NCBI RefSeq assembly: GCF_900177345.1
Contig: NZ_FWZT01000013.1
Span: 62,001 to 126,000, forward strand
DNA: 64,000 bases
Origin: Pseudobacteriovorax antillogorgiicola
Lineage (GTDB): Bacteria > Bdellovibrionota_B > Oligoflexia > Oligoflexales > Oligoflexaceae
Direction: 5' to 3'
Shown: positions 44,548-53,399 of the stretch, in pieces
Position numbering within the stretch: the stretch's first letter is position 1
How the letters are laid out: each line of letters opens with the position of its first letter
Notes under the pieces: generated by a model
Database searches by the model: none
Told to the model about the DNA's origin: nothing
Seen by the model: the letters and a program-made list of their open reading frames with translations, nothing else
Made by a program: the position numbers and the translations under genes

Positions 44548-46023
44548 ATGGATAAGAAAGCAAGTGCTGATGGCGTCGTCTATCAGCACGTGGATAAACA
44601 GTACTTTGAAAGCAGAACTTTAAAACGCTATGCTGGCGTCTGGTCCCTTTGGGCTTTGGGTGTGGGTGCCGTTATATCTGGAGATTTCTTTGGATGGAAC
44701 TTTGGCCTTGCAGCGGGAGGTTTTGGAGGTCTTCTGATTGCTACCATCATCATCACTATCATGTACGTAGGCTTAGGTTATTCTATTGCAGAAATGACAG
44801 CAACTCTCCCTCACACTGGTGGCGCCTACTCGTTTGGAAGGACCGCCATGGGTCCTTGGGGAGGTTTTATCACGGGTCTTGCTGAAAATATGGAATATGT
44901 CTTAACACCAGCAGTCATCGTGATCGGTATCGGTGGTTACTTCGGCTCGATAGCAAACAGCCTCTTAGGTATAAACCTCCAAGAACCTGTATGGTGGACC
45001 CTAGCCTATCTGATCTTTGTGGGGCTGAATATTAGAGGGGTGGAGATGACATTTCGTTTCTCAGTAATAATCACCATGATTGCTCTTTCCATCCTATTGG
45101 TTTTCTGGATCGGTGCTATCCCCCTATTTTCTTTCGATCAAGCTCTGAATATTCCCGCAACTGAGGGACATAGTTCATTCCTACCTTTTGGCATTAGCGG
45201 AATTATGAACGCCTTACCTTTCGCCATTTGGTTCTATCTTGCCATTGAACAGTTGCCATTAGCTGCTGAAGAAAGTCATCAACCAAGTCGCGATATTCCA
45301 AAGGGTATGCTTTGGGGCTTACTGACTCTTGTCATTGCAGCATTTCTTACCCTCTTCTTGAATGCTGGTATCAGCCCTGGTGCTGCCGCTGTTGGTGCTT
45401 CAGATGAGCCCCTCTTTCTAGCATTTACGACGATCTTTGGCCCTGGAATCGCCCCATGGTTGGCCCTCATCGCTGTGGCTGGCTTGGTTGCAAGCTTCCA
45501 CACGATTATCTATGCATACGGTAGAAACATTTACTCCCTATCAAGGGCAGGTTACTTTCCACGCTGGCTATCGGTCACCGGACCTTCACAAACTCCAAAA
45601 GTCGCCCTAATTGCTGGCGCTACTGTAGGCTTTGTTATTGCTTTGATCATCAAGTACGCACCTACGGACGGGGGAATTCCTGTGGGCCCAGCTCTACTCA
45701 ACATGGCAGTTTTTGGGGCTTTGATAGCCTATGTCATGCAACTTGTGTCATTTATCATTCTGAGAAAGAAGTTTTCTCACTTGGAAAGACCTTTTAAGAG
45801 CCCACTTGGAATTGTCGGTGCTGGTATTGCCCTGCTTATCTGTGTCTTAGCCTTGGTCTTTCTTCTAATGAATGAAGAGTACAGAGTTGGCATTTGGGGC
45901 TGTGCAGCATGGATCATTGTCGGAACAATTTGGTTCGCACTACGAGGTAAAACTCAACTAGTCTTCTCTCCAGAAGAGGAATTTGCCTTCAAGGCTAGAG
46001 AATCGGCGGCACTACAAAATTGA
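44548..46023 (+). CDS. Ethanolamine permease-like APC transporter
   Basis: A 491-residue amino acid/polyamine/organocation transporter with about twelve membrane helices. SGDFFGWNFGLAAGGFGG, IAEMTATLPHTGGAYSF and GLAENMEYVLTPAVIV in the first 120 residues are highly like the ethanolamine permease subgroup as I recall it. TAGGAGAC precedes the ATG. No ethanolamine-ammonia lyase genes are in the window, so the substrate could be another amine. Confidence 0.85.
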   Translation: MDKKASADGVVYQHVDKQYFESRTLKRYAGVWSLWALGVGAVISGDFFGWNFGLAAGGFGGLLIATIIITIMYVGLGYSIAEMTATLPHTGGAYSFGRTAMGPWGGFITGLAENMEYVLTPAVIVIGIGGYFGSIANSLLGINLQEPVWWTLAYLIFVGLNIRGVEMTFRFSVIITMIALSILLVFWIGAIPLFSFDQALNIPATEGHSSFLPFGISGIMNALPFAIWFYLAIEQLPLAAEESHQPSRDIPKGMLWGLLTLVIAAFLTLFLNAGISPGAAAVGASDEPLFLAFTTIFGPGIAPWLALIAVAGLVASFHTIIYAYGRNIYSLSRAGYFPRWLSVTGPSQTPKVALIAGATVGFVIALIIKYAPTDGGIPVGPALLNMAVFGALIAYVMQLVSFIILRKKFSHLERPFKSPLGIVGAGIALLICVLALVFLLMNEEYRVGIWGCAAWIIVGTIWFALRGKTQLVFSPEEEFAFKARESAALQN

Positions 46024-46130
46024 AGATTGATACTTAGGCACCTAAAGCTTGAATTGATGGATTCGCTTCTCCTGCGGGTGGGATATACAGCTCAATGGAG
46101 AAGCAGTAGAATGGTTAAACCAGGTTCCAT

Positions 46131-46157
46131 CACAGGACGCCTTCATGGCATCCTGTG
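46131..46157. terminator. Hairpin between convergent genes
   Basis: CACAGGACGCC-TTCAT-GGCATCCTGTG forms an almost perfect 11-pair stem (one mismatch). It lies between the permease and the peroxidase ends. No T-run on either side. Confidence 0.45.
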
Positions 46158-46164
46158 AATCCAT

Positions 46165-47817
46165 TTAGCGGTCCGCAAAAAACACAGTATTATCGAAGTA
46201 GTTTCCTAAGTCTGAGTTGCGTTGCAAAACATCCGCGAGGGTGCTTCTTTCGATATACTCACGCCAGAAACCATCCTTGAAGACGTTTTCGTACCAGAAA
46301 CGATCGCCATCTCGCAATCGAATGAACTGATCTGTAAGAATGCTTGTGAAAGTTTCTCCCAGTCGGCTACCTCCTAACTTGTCTTCACTGAGGCCCCCCA
46401 CCCAAAGCTCCACGCGATCGGGGTGACCATAAGCTTCTTCTAAGTTTGCGGCGATCTCGGAATTTGAAGTGATACCCTGCTGATCTCTAGAATGACGTTT
46501 CAAGAATCTAGATTTTTTATTGTAACCTAGCTCCTGTCTCATTTCGTTATAGGTCGGGAGGAGGTGATCACGACCTCTTTGGATATTCAAAGCGGCAAGA
46601 TCTGATCCAGCAGATGGAGGGGGCCCAAACAAGAAGCTTCTGACATCTTCAACGATAGCTGTATCGATCTTCTGACTTCGGTTCATCGAAAAACCTAGAA
46701 GAATTTTTTCGGGACCTAGCTCCCTGTAGAGAGTCGGGTTAAAGAATGCATTTCTGAGCTTCAAATCCTGAGTTCTAAGCTGACCATTAACAATGTTTGC
46801 AACTTTGAGATCACTGGAAAGCATTGAGTGACCAAAGCGAAACGCCGCTGAAGCGAATACATCCTCGATATTTGGATTTATATTTGAGTTGTAGCCTTGA
46901 TAAGGGAATAAAGGTCGACCCAATAGTAGAGGTAAAAATTCATCATAGGTGATCTTCTGGACAATTCCACCAACGATCAACCTAGCAAATTCGTAAACGT
47001 CATCATCTGCCAATTGAGGGTGAAACCCTCGAATCACCTCCACCACATTGTTATGCTCACGAACAAAAATATTATGCATTGCACTCAGGCCTATGTGTTC
47101 ATTAGCCCGTACATCTCCAGCTGCATAGAAACCAGGTCGGCCGGAACCCCCATCATCATTTTCAATGCCATCAATGATTGGTAGTAGGTCGTTGGCTGAT
47201 ACGGCCAATCTAGCAGAATCATTTTGATCCCGAAGTAGCTCGGCACGCTCTGAATCGGAGCCATAGACCTGTGAACCATCGATAAACGCGGTAAGGCGAT
47301 TAAACTGCCTTTTCCCACCTTGATCCCGAACAATAGCTGACCGGTTAAATGATATCGTTACGCCACCGCGATTTTTAGGATCAAAAAACGAGTCACCTCT
47401 AGGGACTTCAATAGGCATAGACTGAGTCGGGTCTTGAGGTACTAGAGTGATATCATGATCAAGAAATTGACCCCATAGCCAAAATAGATCGCTCACTTGC
47501 TCACGACCTTGAGCTGTAGCTTGACGAGCTACGATATTACTGATGTCACGAGGGCTTCTCAAATCAGAAAAATCATCATTATCCTGGCTAGCCCTGAGAG
47601 AGAAAAATGATTTCAGTAGTAGCGTTTCCTGTCCTTCATTGCCTGCACTGCCAAAAAAGGGATTATTGCGATTGTTTCCATAGCCATCGATAGAACGGAA
47701 CTCACCGGGAACCGAGGGAAAATTAAATGGTGGTAAAAAATTATTATCCCCTGGTAACCTGATATCCCCCAGAGCCGAAGCTGAAATGGATAGTGCTATC
47801 GCCGATAAAGTTTTCAT
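46165..47817 (-). CDS. Secreted animal-type haem peroxidase
   Basis: A 550-residue protein of the myeloperoxidase/peroxinectin family. The ATG at 47817 follows AGGAGA; the signal peptide ends near SALG. Distal-side features: WLWGQFLDHDITL with the distal His. VRANEHIGLSAMHNIFVREHN follows. The proximal His is in FRFGHSM. The ND/AALNIQRGRDH block near the C terminus is conserved. It oxidises halides or phenolic substrates with hydrogen peroxide. Such proteins occur sporadically in bacteria. Single gene. Confidence 0.9.
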   Translation of the reverse strand: MKTLSAIALSISASALGDIRLPGDNNFLPPFNFPSVPGEFRSIDGYGNNRNNPFFGSAGNEGQETLLLKSFFSLRASQDNDDFSDLRSPRDISNIVARQATAQGREQVSDLFWLWGQFLDHDITLVPQDPTQSMPIEVPRGDSFFDPKNRGGVTISFNRSAIVRDQGGKRQFNRLTAFIDGSQVYGSDSERAELLRDQNDSARLAVSANDLLPIIDGIENDDGGSGRPGFYAAGDVRANEHIGLSAMHNIFVREHNNVVEVIRGFHPQLADDDVYEFARLIVGGIVQKITYDEFLPLLLGRPLFPYQGYNSNINPNIEDVFASAAFRFGHSMLSSDLKVANIVNGQLRTQDLKLRNAFFNPTLYRELGPEKILLGFSMNRSQKIDTAIVEDVRSFLFGPPPSAGSDLAALNIQRGRDHLLPTYNEMRQELGYNKKSRFLKRHSRDQQGITSNSEIAANLEEAYGHPDRVELWVGGLSEDKLGGSRLGETFTSILTDQFIRLRDGDRFWYENVFKDGFWREYIERSTLADVLQRNSDLGNYFDNTVFFADR

Positions 47818-48310
47818 AATTGATCTCCTGTTGTAGTGCACAGGAGCCTAGAGCAACTTTTGTACCAGACAAATCTGAGGGAAAGTTCCTATAAAAAACC
47901 TATTTAGTCATGTAATCTTTGTTTTTAAAGATGCCAAGATGTCCTATTCAGCTTATGCTGTCCGATAAAATCTTCTAGTAGCTCAGCTGCATTCGCAGTT
48001 TTGCAACAATAAATAAGCTAGTGGCTAGTCAAATTGAATTCTCGTCTAGGCGACAAGGAGCGAGCGAAGAGACAGTACGTGCTGGATACGGTGACGAGCG
48101 AGTGACAAAGTCAACAACGCCGAGACAGCAACTTAAAGATTACAGAGAGCAAGATGTACCAGACTATGGACAAAACTTCCTTCTATCAGAGCAGCTCAGT
48201 TGCCTAGTGGGGCAAAACTAAGGGAAGACGGTTCAAAATTCTTGGTTTTTAACTACGAGACTTAAAGAACCGAATCAGCTAAGCAGATCACAAGGTCAAA
48301 GAAAGCCAGC
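47818..48310. other. Intergenic region with a repetitive purine-rich segment
   Basis: 493 bases lie between the peroxidase promoter side and the P450 3' end. A segment at about 48050-48130 is rich in GAGCGAG, GACAG and GACAAAG words. A 66-residue frame on the plus strand (48021-48221) has low-complexity composition and no ribosome site, so I do not call it. The rest shows nothing recognisable. Confidence 0.45.
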
Positions 48311-48330
48311 CTATGACAATGGCTTTCTTT
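48298..48330 (-). terminator. Terminator overlapping the P450 stop codon
   Basis: AAAGAAAGCCA and TGGCTTTCTTT form a perfect 11-base stem. On the minus strand the last codons of the P450 are in one arm and its TAG stop is in the loop. T residues follow the arm on each strand, so it can act in both directions. Confidence 0.65.
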
Positions 48331-49531
48331 TAGCTCTTATCCGAAATTCATTGAGTGCCCGTAACCCCAAACTATCCCGATAACTGGGATTAGGAGTTTC
48401 ACATTCAAGATCCTGAAAATGGCTGAAAAATGTCTCAAAGAAAATCTGGCTCTCTAGGAGGGCAAGGTGATTCCCAGGGCATAAGTGAATACCAACTCCA
48501 AAACTAAGGCTTGGTTCTTCATTTCGGAAGATATCAAAACGATCAGGATCTTGGAAAATCGATGCATCTCGGTTTCCTGCACCCAATAAGCAAAAAACAC
48601 GCTCTCCAGCTGGTATTTTCACTCCTTCAATCACGACAGGCTCCGTTGTAACTCTGGTGACTCTTTGAACAGGAGCATCAAATCGCAAAACTTCGGCTAG
48701 AAAACTAGGAATCAGCTTAGCATCGTGAACCACAAGATCTAGAGTTTGTGGGTGATCCATGAGGCATTTCATACCATTGGCAATTAAATTACTTGTGGTC
48801 TCATGACCCGCGAAAATAAGAGCGATTGAGTTCGCGATTATGTCCTTATCGCTAACCCCTTTTTCCCGAAGCATTGCTAAAGCTTCAAGAAGGTTGGTTG
48901 ATAGAGGCGCTCTTGGTTTCCGCCAGACATCTTCGAAATATTCTTCTAGGCCTACAATTGCAGCATAGGTCTTGCGAACAGCATCGGGTTTAACCTTACC
49001 ATTGAAAAATCCTGCAATATCATCGGACCATTCTTTTATAATTTCCCTATCCTTGGGATCAGCTCCAAGAAGTTCAGAAATTACAATAACAGGAAGAGGG
49101 AACGCTAGGGCTTGAACGAAGTCAAAGCTATTAGCCTGATCATAAACACTAGTAATCAAATCGTCGACAATCGCTTGTATTCTATTCTTTAAGTCGAAAA
49201 CAGATCGGGGTTGTAGAGCTCGAAGAATAGTTCGCCTTATAGGGGTATGTTGAGGTGGATCTAAGAATATCACCCAACGCTTGAGGTTTGACAGCATTGG
49301 CTCAAGAGCCTTAATCTGTTCAGCCCCCAAACGGCTAGCCATCGCATCGACGCGATTCGAACTTATCTGAGAATGCTTTAGAACTTCCTGAATTTGTCTG
49401 TAGCCTGCAATATAGAATATATCGTCCTTTTCGCTGTAGTAGATGTTTCCATAAGTTTCAAACAACTGACGATACTTCGGGTGGGGGTTTTGAAACATGT
49501 CTGGTGAGCCTAGATCTAGCAATGTTGCCAT
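48311..49531 (-). CDS. Cytochrome P450 (second, bacterial class I type)
   Basis: A 406-residue P450. The ATG at 49531 follows GAGGAGA. I-helix LIFAGHETTSNLI, K-helix ExxR EVLRFDAP, and haem loop SFGVGIHLCPGNHLA with Cys ligand are all canonical. Short length and the GIHLCPG form fit soluble bacterial P450s that use ferredoxin partners. No redox partner gene is adjacent. Substrate unknown. Confidence 0.95.
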   Translation of the reverse strand: MATLLDLGSPDMFQNPHPKYRQLFETYGNIYYSEKDDIFYIAGYRQIQEVLKHSQISSNRVDAMASRLGAEQIKALEPMLSNLKRWVIFLDPPQHTPIRRTILRALQPRSVFDLKNRIQAIVDDLITSVYDQANSFDFVQALAFPLPVIVISELLGADPKDREIIKEWSDDIAGFFNGKVKPDAVRKTYAAIVGLEEYFEDVWRKPRAPLSTNLLEALAMLREKGVSDKDIIANSIALIFAGHETTSNLIANGMKCLMDHPQTLDLVVHDAKLIPSFLAEVLRFDAPVQRVTRVTTEPVVIEGVKIPAGERVFCLLGAGNRDASIFQDPDRFDIFRNEEPSLSFGVGIHLCPGNHLALLESQIFFETFFSHFQDLECETPNPSYRDSLGLRALNEFRIRAKRKPLS

Positions 49532-50034
49532 ATAGTCTCCTCTCATCTAACGAGTGTGCAAACAAATGTAACATGTTAACTTTTAGCTGCAACTCTTAAT
49601 ATAACAATTGCGAACAGTATAGAGTTAGTACATACAAAGCCTTGTGCCTAATCCCACGTCGCTGCTGATGTGAGACACCTTTTGCCACGACTTCAAGCCC
49701 TACTTCATCCAATACATACTCGTTGACTGAACCTACCAGCCTGGGATCAAGGCCGGGGGTTTGGCTATGTTAAAGAAATGACTCCTGAGTCCAGCACATT
49801 GACTTCATCTTTTCTGAGGGAATATACCATTCTCAAGAAGCTCCAATAAAAGCCTTTCAGGCTGGATGAAATTCAAACAGAAGGTGAAGCAAATCACCCT
49901 TTCCCACTCACGATCTAAGTATGATTGCAGAGAGCTTTACTTTCAAGTCCGATCTCACACACCCACAGCACTTGGTCAAAATTAGCCAGCGAGATCAAAT
50001 TCGACCTTGCTAGCCCTCCACTAAGTACATGCTC
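49532..50034. other. Intergenic region without a recognised gene
   Basis: About 500 bases between the P450 start and the slipin operon end. No ribosome site with a protein-like frame was found on either strand, and no strong hairpin stands out. It must hold the P450 promoter on the minus strand. Confidence 0.4.
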
Positions 50035-50958
50035 TTAACTTCGAATATCAACACCCATGTTGGATAGCCAGCTATCTGCTTTCGTAAGATCAGCAGGAAT
50101 AATGATCCTTGTCTTGTCCTTAGCCAGTCCTTGCATATGCTCAACGTAGCGCTCAGCCAATTGCAATTTTAAGGCCTCAGAACCGCCTGGCTCAGCGACG
50201 ACATCACCGATTTTCTTGATTGAATCAGCAGTAGCCATAGCCAGAGCAAGAATCTCGGCAGCCCGCCCCTCAGCCTCATTAATGAGCTGCTGCTTAGTAC
50301 CCTCGGAGAGGTTGATCATCTCTTTTTTTCTGCCCTCAGATCGATTGATCTTCGCCTGCTTATCGCCCTCGCTTTTGGCGAGAATAGCCCGGCGGTCCCG
50401 CTCTGCAGTGACCTGCTTTTCCATCGAGACACGAACAGACTCTGGAGGCCTAAGATTTTTGATCTCATAGCGGTGAACTCGAATCCCCCAGCTTTCGCCC
50501 GCTTGTTCGAGCACCTGAACAACTCTCGCAGAAATTGTATCTCTCTCTTCAAAGGTGCGATCTAGGTCTAAAGTGCCGATCACTGCTCGTGTGGTAGTCT
50601 GTGCCAGCTGAACCGCCGCATAGCGATAGTCAGTAACACCGTAGGACGCCTTTGCTGGGTCCATGACGGACAGGTAAATCACTCCATCGACGGTAACATG
50701 AACTTCATCCTTCGAGAAACACTCCTGCGGTGGTACCTCGATCGCCTCTTCCTTTAGATCCACCTTGAAGGGAACCTTATCTAAAAACGGAATCAAGGCA
50801 TGGAAACCTGGTCCTAGAGTTCGATTATAGCGACCAAGGCGCTCCACGATAAATGCCGACCTTGTGGGAACCAACTTGATGGATGAAACAAGCTTCAAAG
50901 CAAGGACTAAGAACAATACTCCCCAAAAAACCAAATTGATAATATCCAAAAGTTCCAT
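50035..50958 (-). CDS. SPFH/Band 7 protein (slipin, QmcA-like), second copy
   Basis: A 307-residue membrane-anchored stomatin-family protein. An N-terminal helix (LVFWGVLFLVLALKL) is followed by the SPFH domain (SAFIVERLGRYNRTLGPGFH; YGVTDYRYAAVQLAQTTTRAVIG). A long charged coiled coil with repeated EG motifs (ILAKSEGDKQAKINRSEG) spans about 175-240. It probably oligomerises at the inner membrane. AAGGAG precedes the ATG, ten bases after the first slipin gene. The two copies look paralogous. Confidence 0.92.
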   Translation of the reverse strand: MELLDIINLVFWGVLFLVLALKLVSSIKLVPTRSAFIVERLGRYNRTLGPGFHALIPFLDKVPFKVDLKEEAIEVPPQECFSKDEVHVTVDGVIYLSVMDPAKASYGVTDYRYAAVQLAQTTTRAVIGTLDLDRTFEERDTISARVVQVLEQAGESWGIRVHRYEIKNLRPPESVRVSMEKQVTAERDRRAILAKSEGDKQAKINRSEGRKKEMINLSEGTKQQLINEAEGRAAEILALAMATADSIKKIGDVVAEPGGSEALKLQLAERYVEHMQGLAKDKTRIIIPADLTKADSWLSNMGVDIRS

Positions 50959-50968
50959 GTATAACTCC

Positions 50969-51877
50969 TTACTTCAGTTTGTTTTGAATCTGATCAACGC
51001 CCTCGAATATGCCCTTAACTTGCGCCATCTCGCGAGGTAGGACCGAGATATCAGACTGTTTAAAGATATCACCCAACTCGTCGATATATCGTTCTACAAC
51101 CCGAAGTTGGGCGGCCTCCTGCCCACCCTTCCGTCTCATAGCCTCAGCTAGCAGCTTCATGCCATCAGCAGTAGCTTCTGCAATAATTTGGATCTTTTTA
51201 GCCCGACCTTCCGCCTCATTGATCCTCTTTTGCCGCTCGCCTTCGGAGATATTAATGGCATACTGGCGATCCCCTTCCGATAAATTGATGGTCGACTCCT
51301 TCTCGGCGGTAGCCAATAAAATCTCAGCGCGCTTTTCCCGTTCCGCCTCCATCTGCTTCTCAAGGGTATTCACCACATGATCACTGGGATCGATATTCAT
51401 AACTTCGTAGCGAAGGACCTTGATACCCCATGAGCTAGATGCCTTATCAATCTCCTGGACTATCTTTTCGTTAAGGGTATCTCTTTCCGAAAACGTCTGC
51501 CCGAGAGATAGTTTACCTATCTCAGAGCGCATTGTGGTTTGAGCAAGGTTGATCGCAGCAATGCGATAGTCTTCTATTCCATAGCTCGCAGATTTCGGAT
51601 CGATGACCTGTAAATATAGGATGCCATCCACTTCAATTTGAATATTATCTTTAGATATACAACTTTGAGGAGGAATATCCAGGACCTGCTCTCGGGTCTC
51701 GTGTCGATATGAGACTCGATCGAAGAATGGAATGAGAATATGCAAGCCAGGGTCTCCCGTCTTGAGAAACTTACCCAATCGCTCAACAACAATGGCTTCT
51801 CGCATCGGAACGATGACAAAGGTCAGATAAGCAAAGATCAGGAAGATAATCGTTATAACAGTAAAAAATGTGATCAT
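50969..51877 (-). CDS. SPFH/Band 7 protein (slipin, QmcA-like), first copy
   Basis: A 302-residue stomatin-like protein with the same layout: N-terminal membrane helix, SPFH domain (EAIVVERLGKFLKTGDPGLH; YGIEDYRIAAINLAQTTMRSEIG), then a coiled coil with NLSEGDRQYAINISEGERQ. The start overlaps the NfeD gene by 4 bases. It likely pairs with NfeD and the second slipin to form a membrane scaffold. Confidence 0.92.
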   Translation of the reverse strand: MITFFTVITIIFLIFAYLTFVIVPMREAIVVERLGKFLKTGDPGLHILIPFFDRVSYRHETREQVLDIPPQSCISKDNIQIEVDGILYLQVIDPKSASYGIEDYRIAAINLAQTTMRSEIGKLSLGQTFSERDTLNEKIVQEIDKASSSWGIKVLRYEVMNIDPSDHVVNTLEKQMEAEREKRAEILLATAEKESTINLSEGDRQYAINISEGERQKRINEAEGRAKKIQIIAEATADGMKLLAEAMRRKGGQEAAQLRVVERYIDELGDIFKQSDISVLPREMAQVKGIFEGVDQIQNKLK

Positions 51878-52326
51878 GTATGAGTTCCTTTCTCTAATGA
51901 ACTAACCACCCAGGCTACGCCTTGCCGCTTCACGATCACAGCCTGACGACCTGCTGTGAGAGTCTCGCGACTCAGTGCCTCCCAAGTGGTGTTTCGATAT
52001 TGAATTCGTCCTGAACTTTCAGGATGGATGTCTTGGGTTACCAATACCACTGCACCAATCGCATCAGCGTCTATTTCAACGTTTGCAACACGGCTTTCTC
52101 CTGGAAAAAATCTCATGCACAAAGTTCTAATAAGCAAGACATTGACCAAGGCGCAGATAAAAAACATGGTGAACGCCGTGACCCAGCTATCAATCAAACC
52201 TAGGTAAATGAGTAAACTGATCACACTAGCGGCCAGACCAATAAATACCAGCACGGCACCCGGAAGAAAAAATTCTGCAACGATACAAACTATGGCGAAA
52301 TACAGCCAAAAACGCATCATATCCAT
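51874..52326 (-). CDS. NfeD-like membrane protein
   Basis: A 150-residue short NfeD protein: about three membrane helices in residues 1-75 (WLYFAIVCIVAEFFLPG) and a C-terminal OB-fold (GAVVLVTQDIHPESSGRIQY, GRQAVIVKRQGVAWVV). It lacks the protease domain of long NfeD proteins. NfeD next to SPFH proteins is a classic pairing. AGGAGGAG precedes the ATG; 15 bases separate it from the regulator gene. Confidence 0.9.
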   Translation of the reverse strand: MDMMRFWLYFAIVCIVAEFFLPGAVLVFIGLAASVISLLIYLGLIDSWVTAFTMFFICALVNVLLIRTLCMRFFPGESRVANVEIDADAIGAVVLVTQDIHPESSGRIQYRNTTWEALSRETLTAGRQAVIVKRQGVAWVVSSLEKGTHT

Positions 52327-52341
52327 AGTAGACGTCTCCTC

Positions 52342-53151
52342 CTAAAAATCCAGTTCAGCCGGTAGCTGTATCTGTTGATGAATGTAGCGAAAGCTCTGCT
52401 CATCAAGTTTAATGTGAATAGCAACCTGTTTGATGTACTCAGTTTCTTGATAGTTAAGCTCGCCATCACTGACAGCAATGACAAACATCACCCAAATGAG
52501 AAAATGTTTGAGAGCCGGCCTTGGAAATTTTCGATCAATACTTCCACCGAGGTATCGATTGCTAAAGGCCTTCAGAAGGCTTTTCCTTTCTCTATCATCC
52601 ACCACAATAGGCGCATGTCTAAGAAGAATATCAGCAGCATCGCGCTCCACTTGATGAATTTTTCGATCCGCTGCAATAGTGGAATGCACATACCGGCACA
52701 GCTCTAGGTAGTAATCTCTTTGTTGAACCGGTGTTAATTGCGCAAGCAACAGCTGGAGCAAGGGCTTGGGAGTATTAGCACCAGCAAAACCAAGCTCTGC
52801 CACAATCATCGGGTCTTCTCGAATCAAGTTGATCACTTGAGCGATCCGGGGCGCAATCATACCAATTTCAAAGAGCGGGCCGATCTGAGGTAACAAGGGA
52901 ATGGCCTCATCACGATCTTCATCCTGGTAGTCTCCGCTGAATAATTCTGACCAATCAGCGTTATATAGCTTCAGAAGTTGCCAGCAGGCTTCTAGGCTTA
53001 GTGTCAATCTTTGTCGTTCAAGATCATAAAGCATACCAGATCGCCACGATAAACTGTCGTCAACTTGCTTACGACTCAAGCCTTTAGCTTCTCGTAGCTG
53101 GATCAGGCGCGCGCTGATTTGATCAATGGGAAATTTAAGCTGTTTTGACAT
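52342..53151 (-). CDS. XRE-type DNA-binding protein with TerB-like C-terminal domain
   Basis: A 269-residue protein. The N-terminal helix-turn-helix (ARLIQLREAKGLSRKQVDDSL) lies near 14-34, extending to about 65. The C-terminal 120 residues are all-helical; WVMFVIAVSDGELNYQETEYI near 218-238 resembles the metal-binding acidic motif of TerB/DjlA-type domains. A fusion of a repressor-like DNA binder with a TerB-like domain heading a slipin/NfeD operon is unusual. GGAG precedes the ATG. It probably senses stress and regulates the operon. Confidence 0.78.
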   Translation of the reverse strand: MSKQLKFPIDQISARLIQLREAKGLSRKQVDDSLSWRSGMLYDLERQRLTLSLEACWQLLKLYNADWSELFSGDYQDEDRDEAIPLLPQIGPLFEIGMIAPRIAQVINLIREDPMIVAELGFAGANTPKPLLQLLLAQLTPVQQRDYYLELCRYVHSTIAADRKIHQVERDAADILLRHAPIVVDDRERKSLLKAFSNRYLGGSIDRKFPRPALKHFLIWVMFVIAVSDGELNYQETEYIKQVAIHIKLDEQSFRYIHQQIQLPAELDF

Positions 53152-53203
53152 TGCATATCTCCGTTTCGTTGTATATTACGAACTATTTGAGGAAATTCTG
53201 CAA

Positions 53204-53219
53204 GTTAATTCGTATTAAC
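53204..53219. promoter_or_regulatory. Palindrome upstream of the XRE-type regulator operon
   Basis: GTTAAT-TCGT-ATTAAC is a perfect 6-base inverted repeat about 53 bases upstream of the regulator start. TTACGAA nearby (53177-53183) echoes TTCGTAT within it. It may be the regulator's own operator. Confidence 0.4.
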
Positions 53220-53399
53220 TGAATCGAATCGCAATTATTACGGATATTTAATCTACAATATTCAGCCTTACCAACAAGCAAGGGCTATGATTTGACAACC
53301 ATGATAGACATAAGATCACGCCAAAAAAACCATCTCAGGGAAAGATAGCAATCGAAGCCTTACCATTTTGAATTGCGAGTGAAAGCTCTGAGATCGGCT

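Noticed and set aside
48021-48221. 66-residue plus-strand frame
   Set aside because: Low-complexity composition from the repeat words and no ribosome site.
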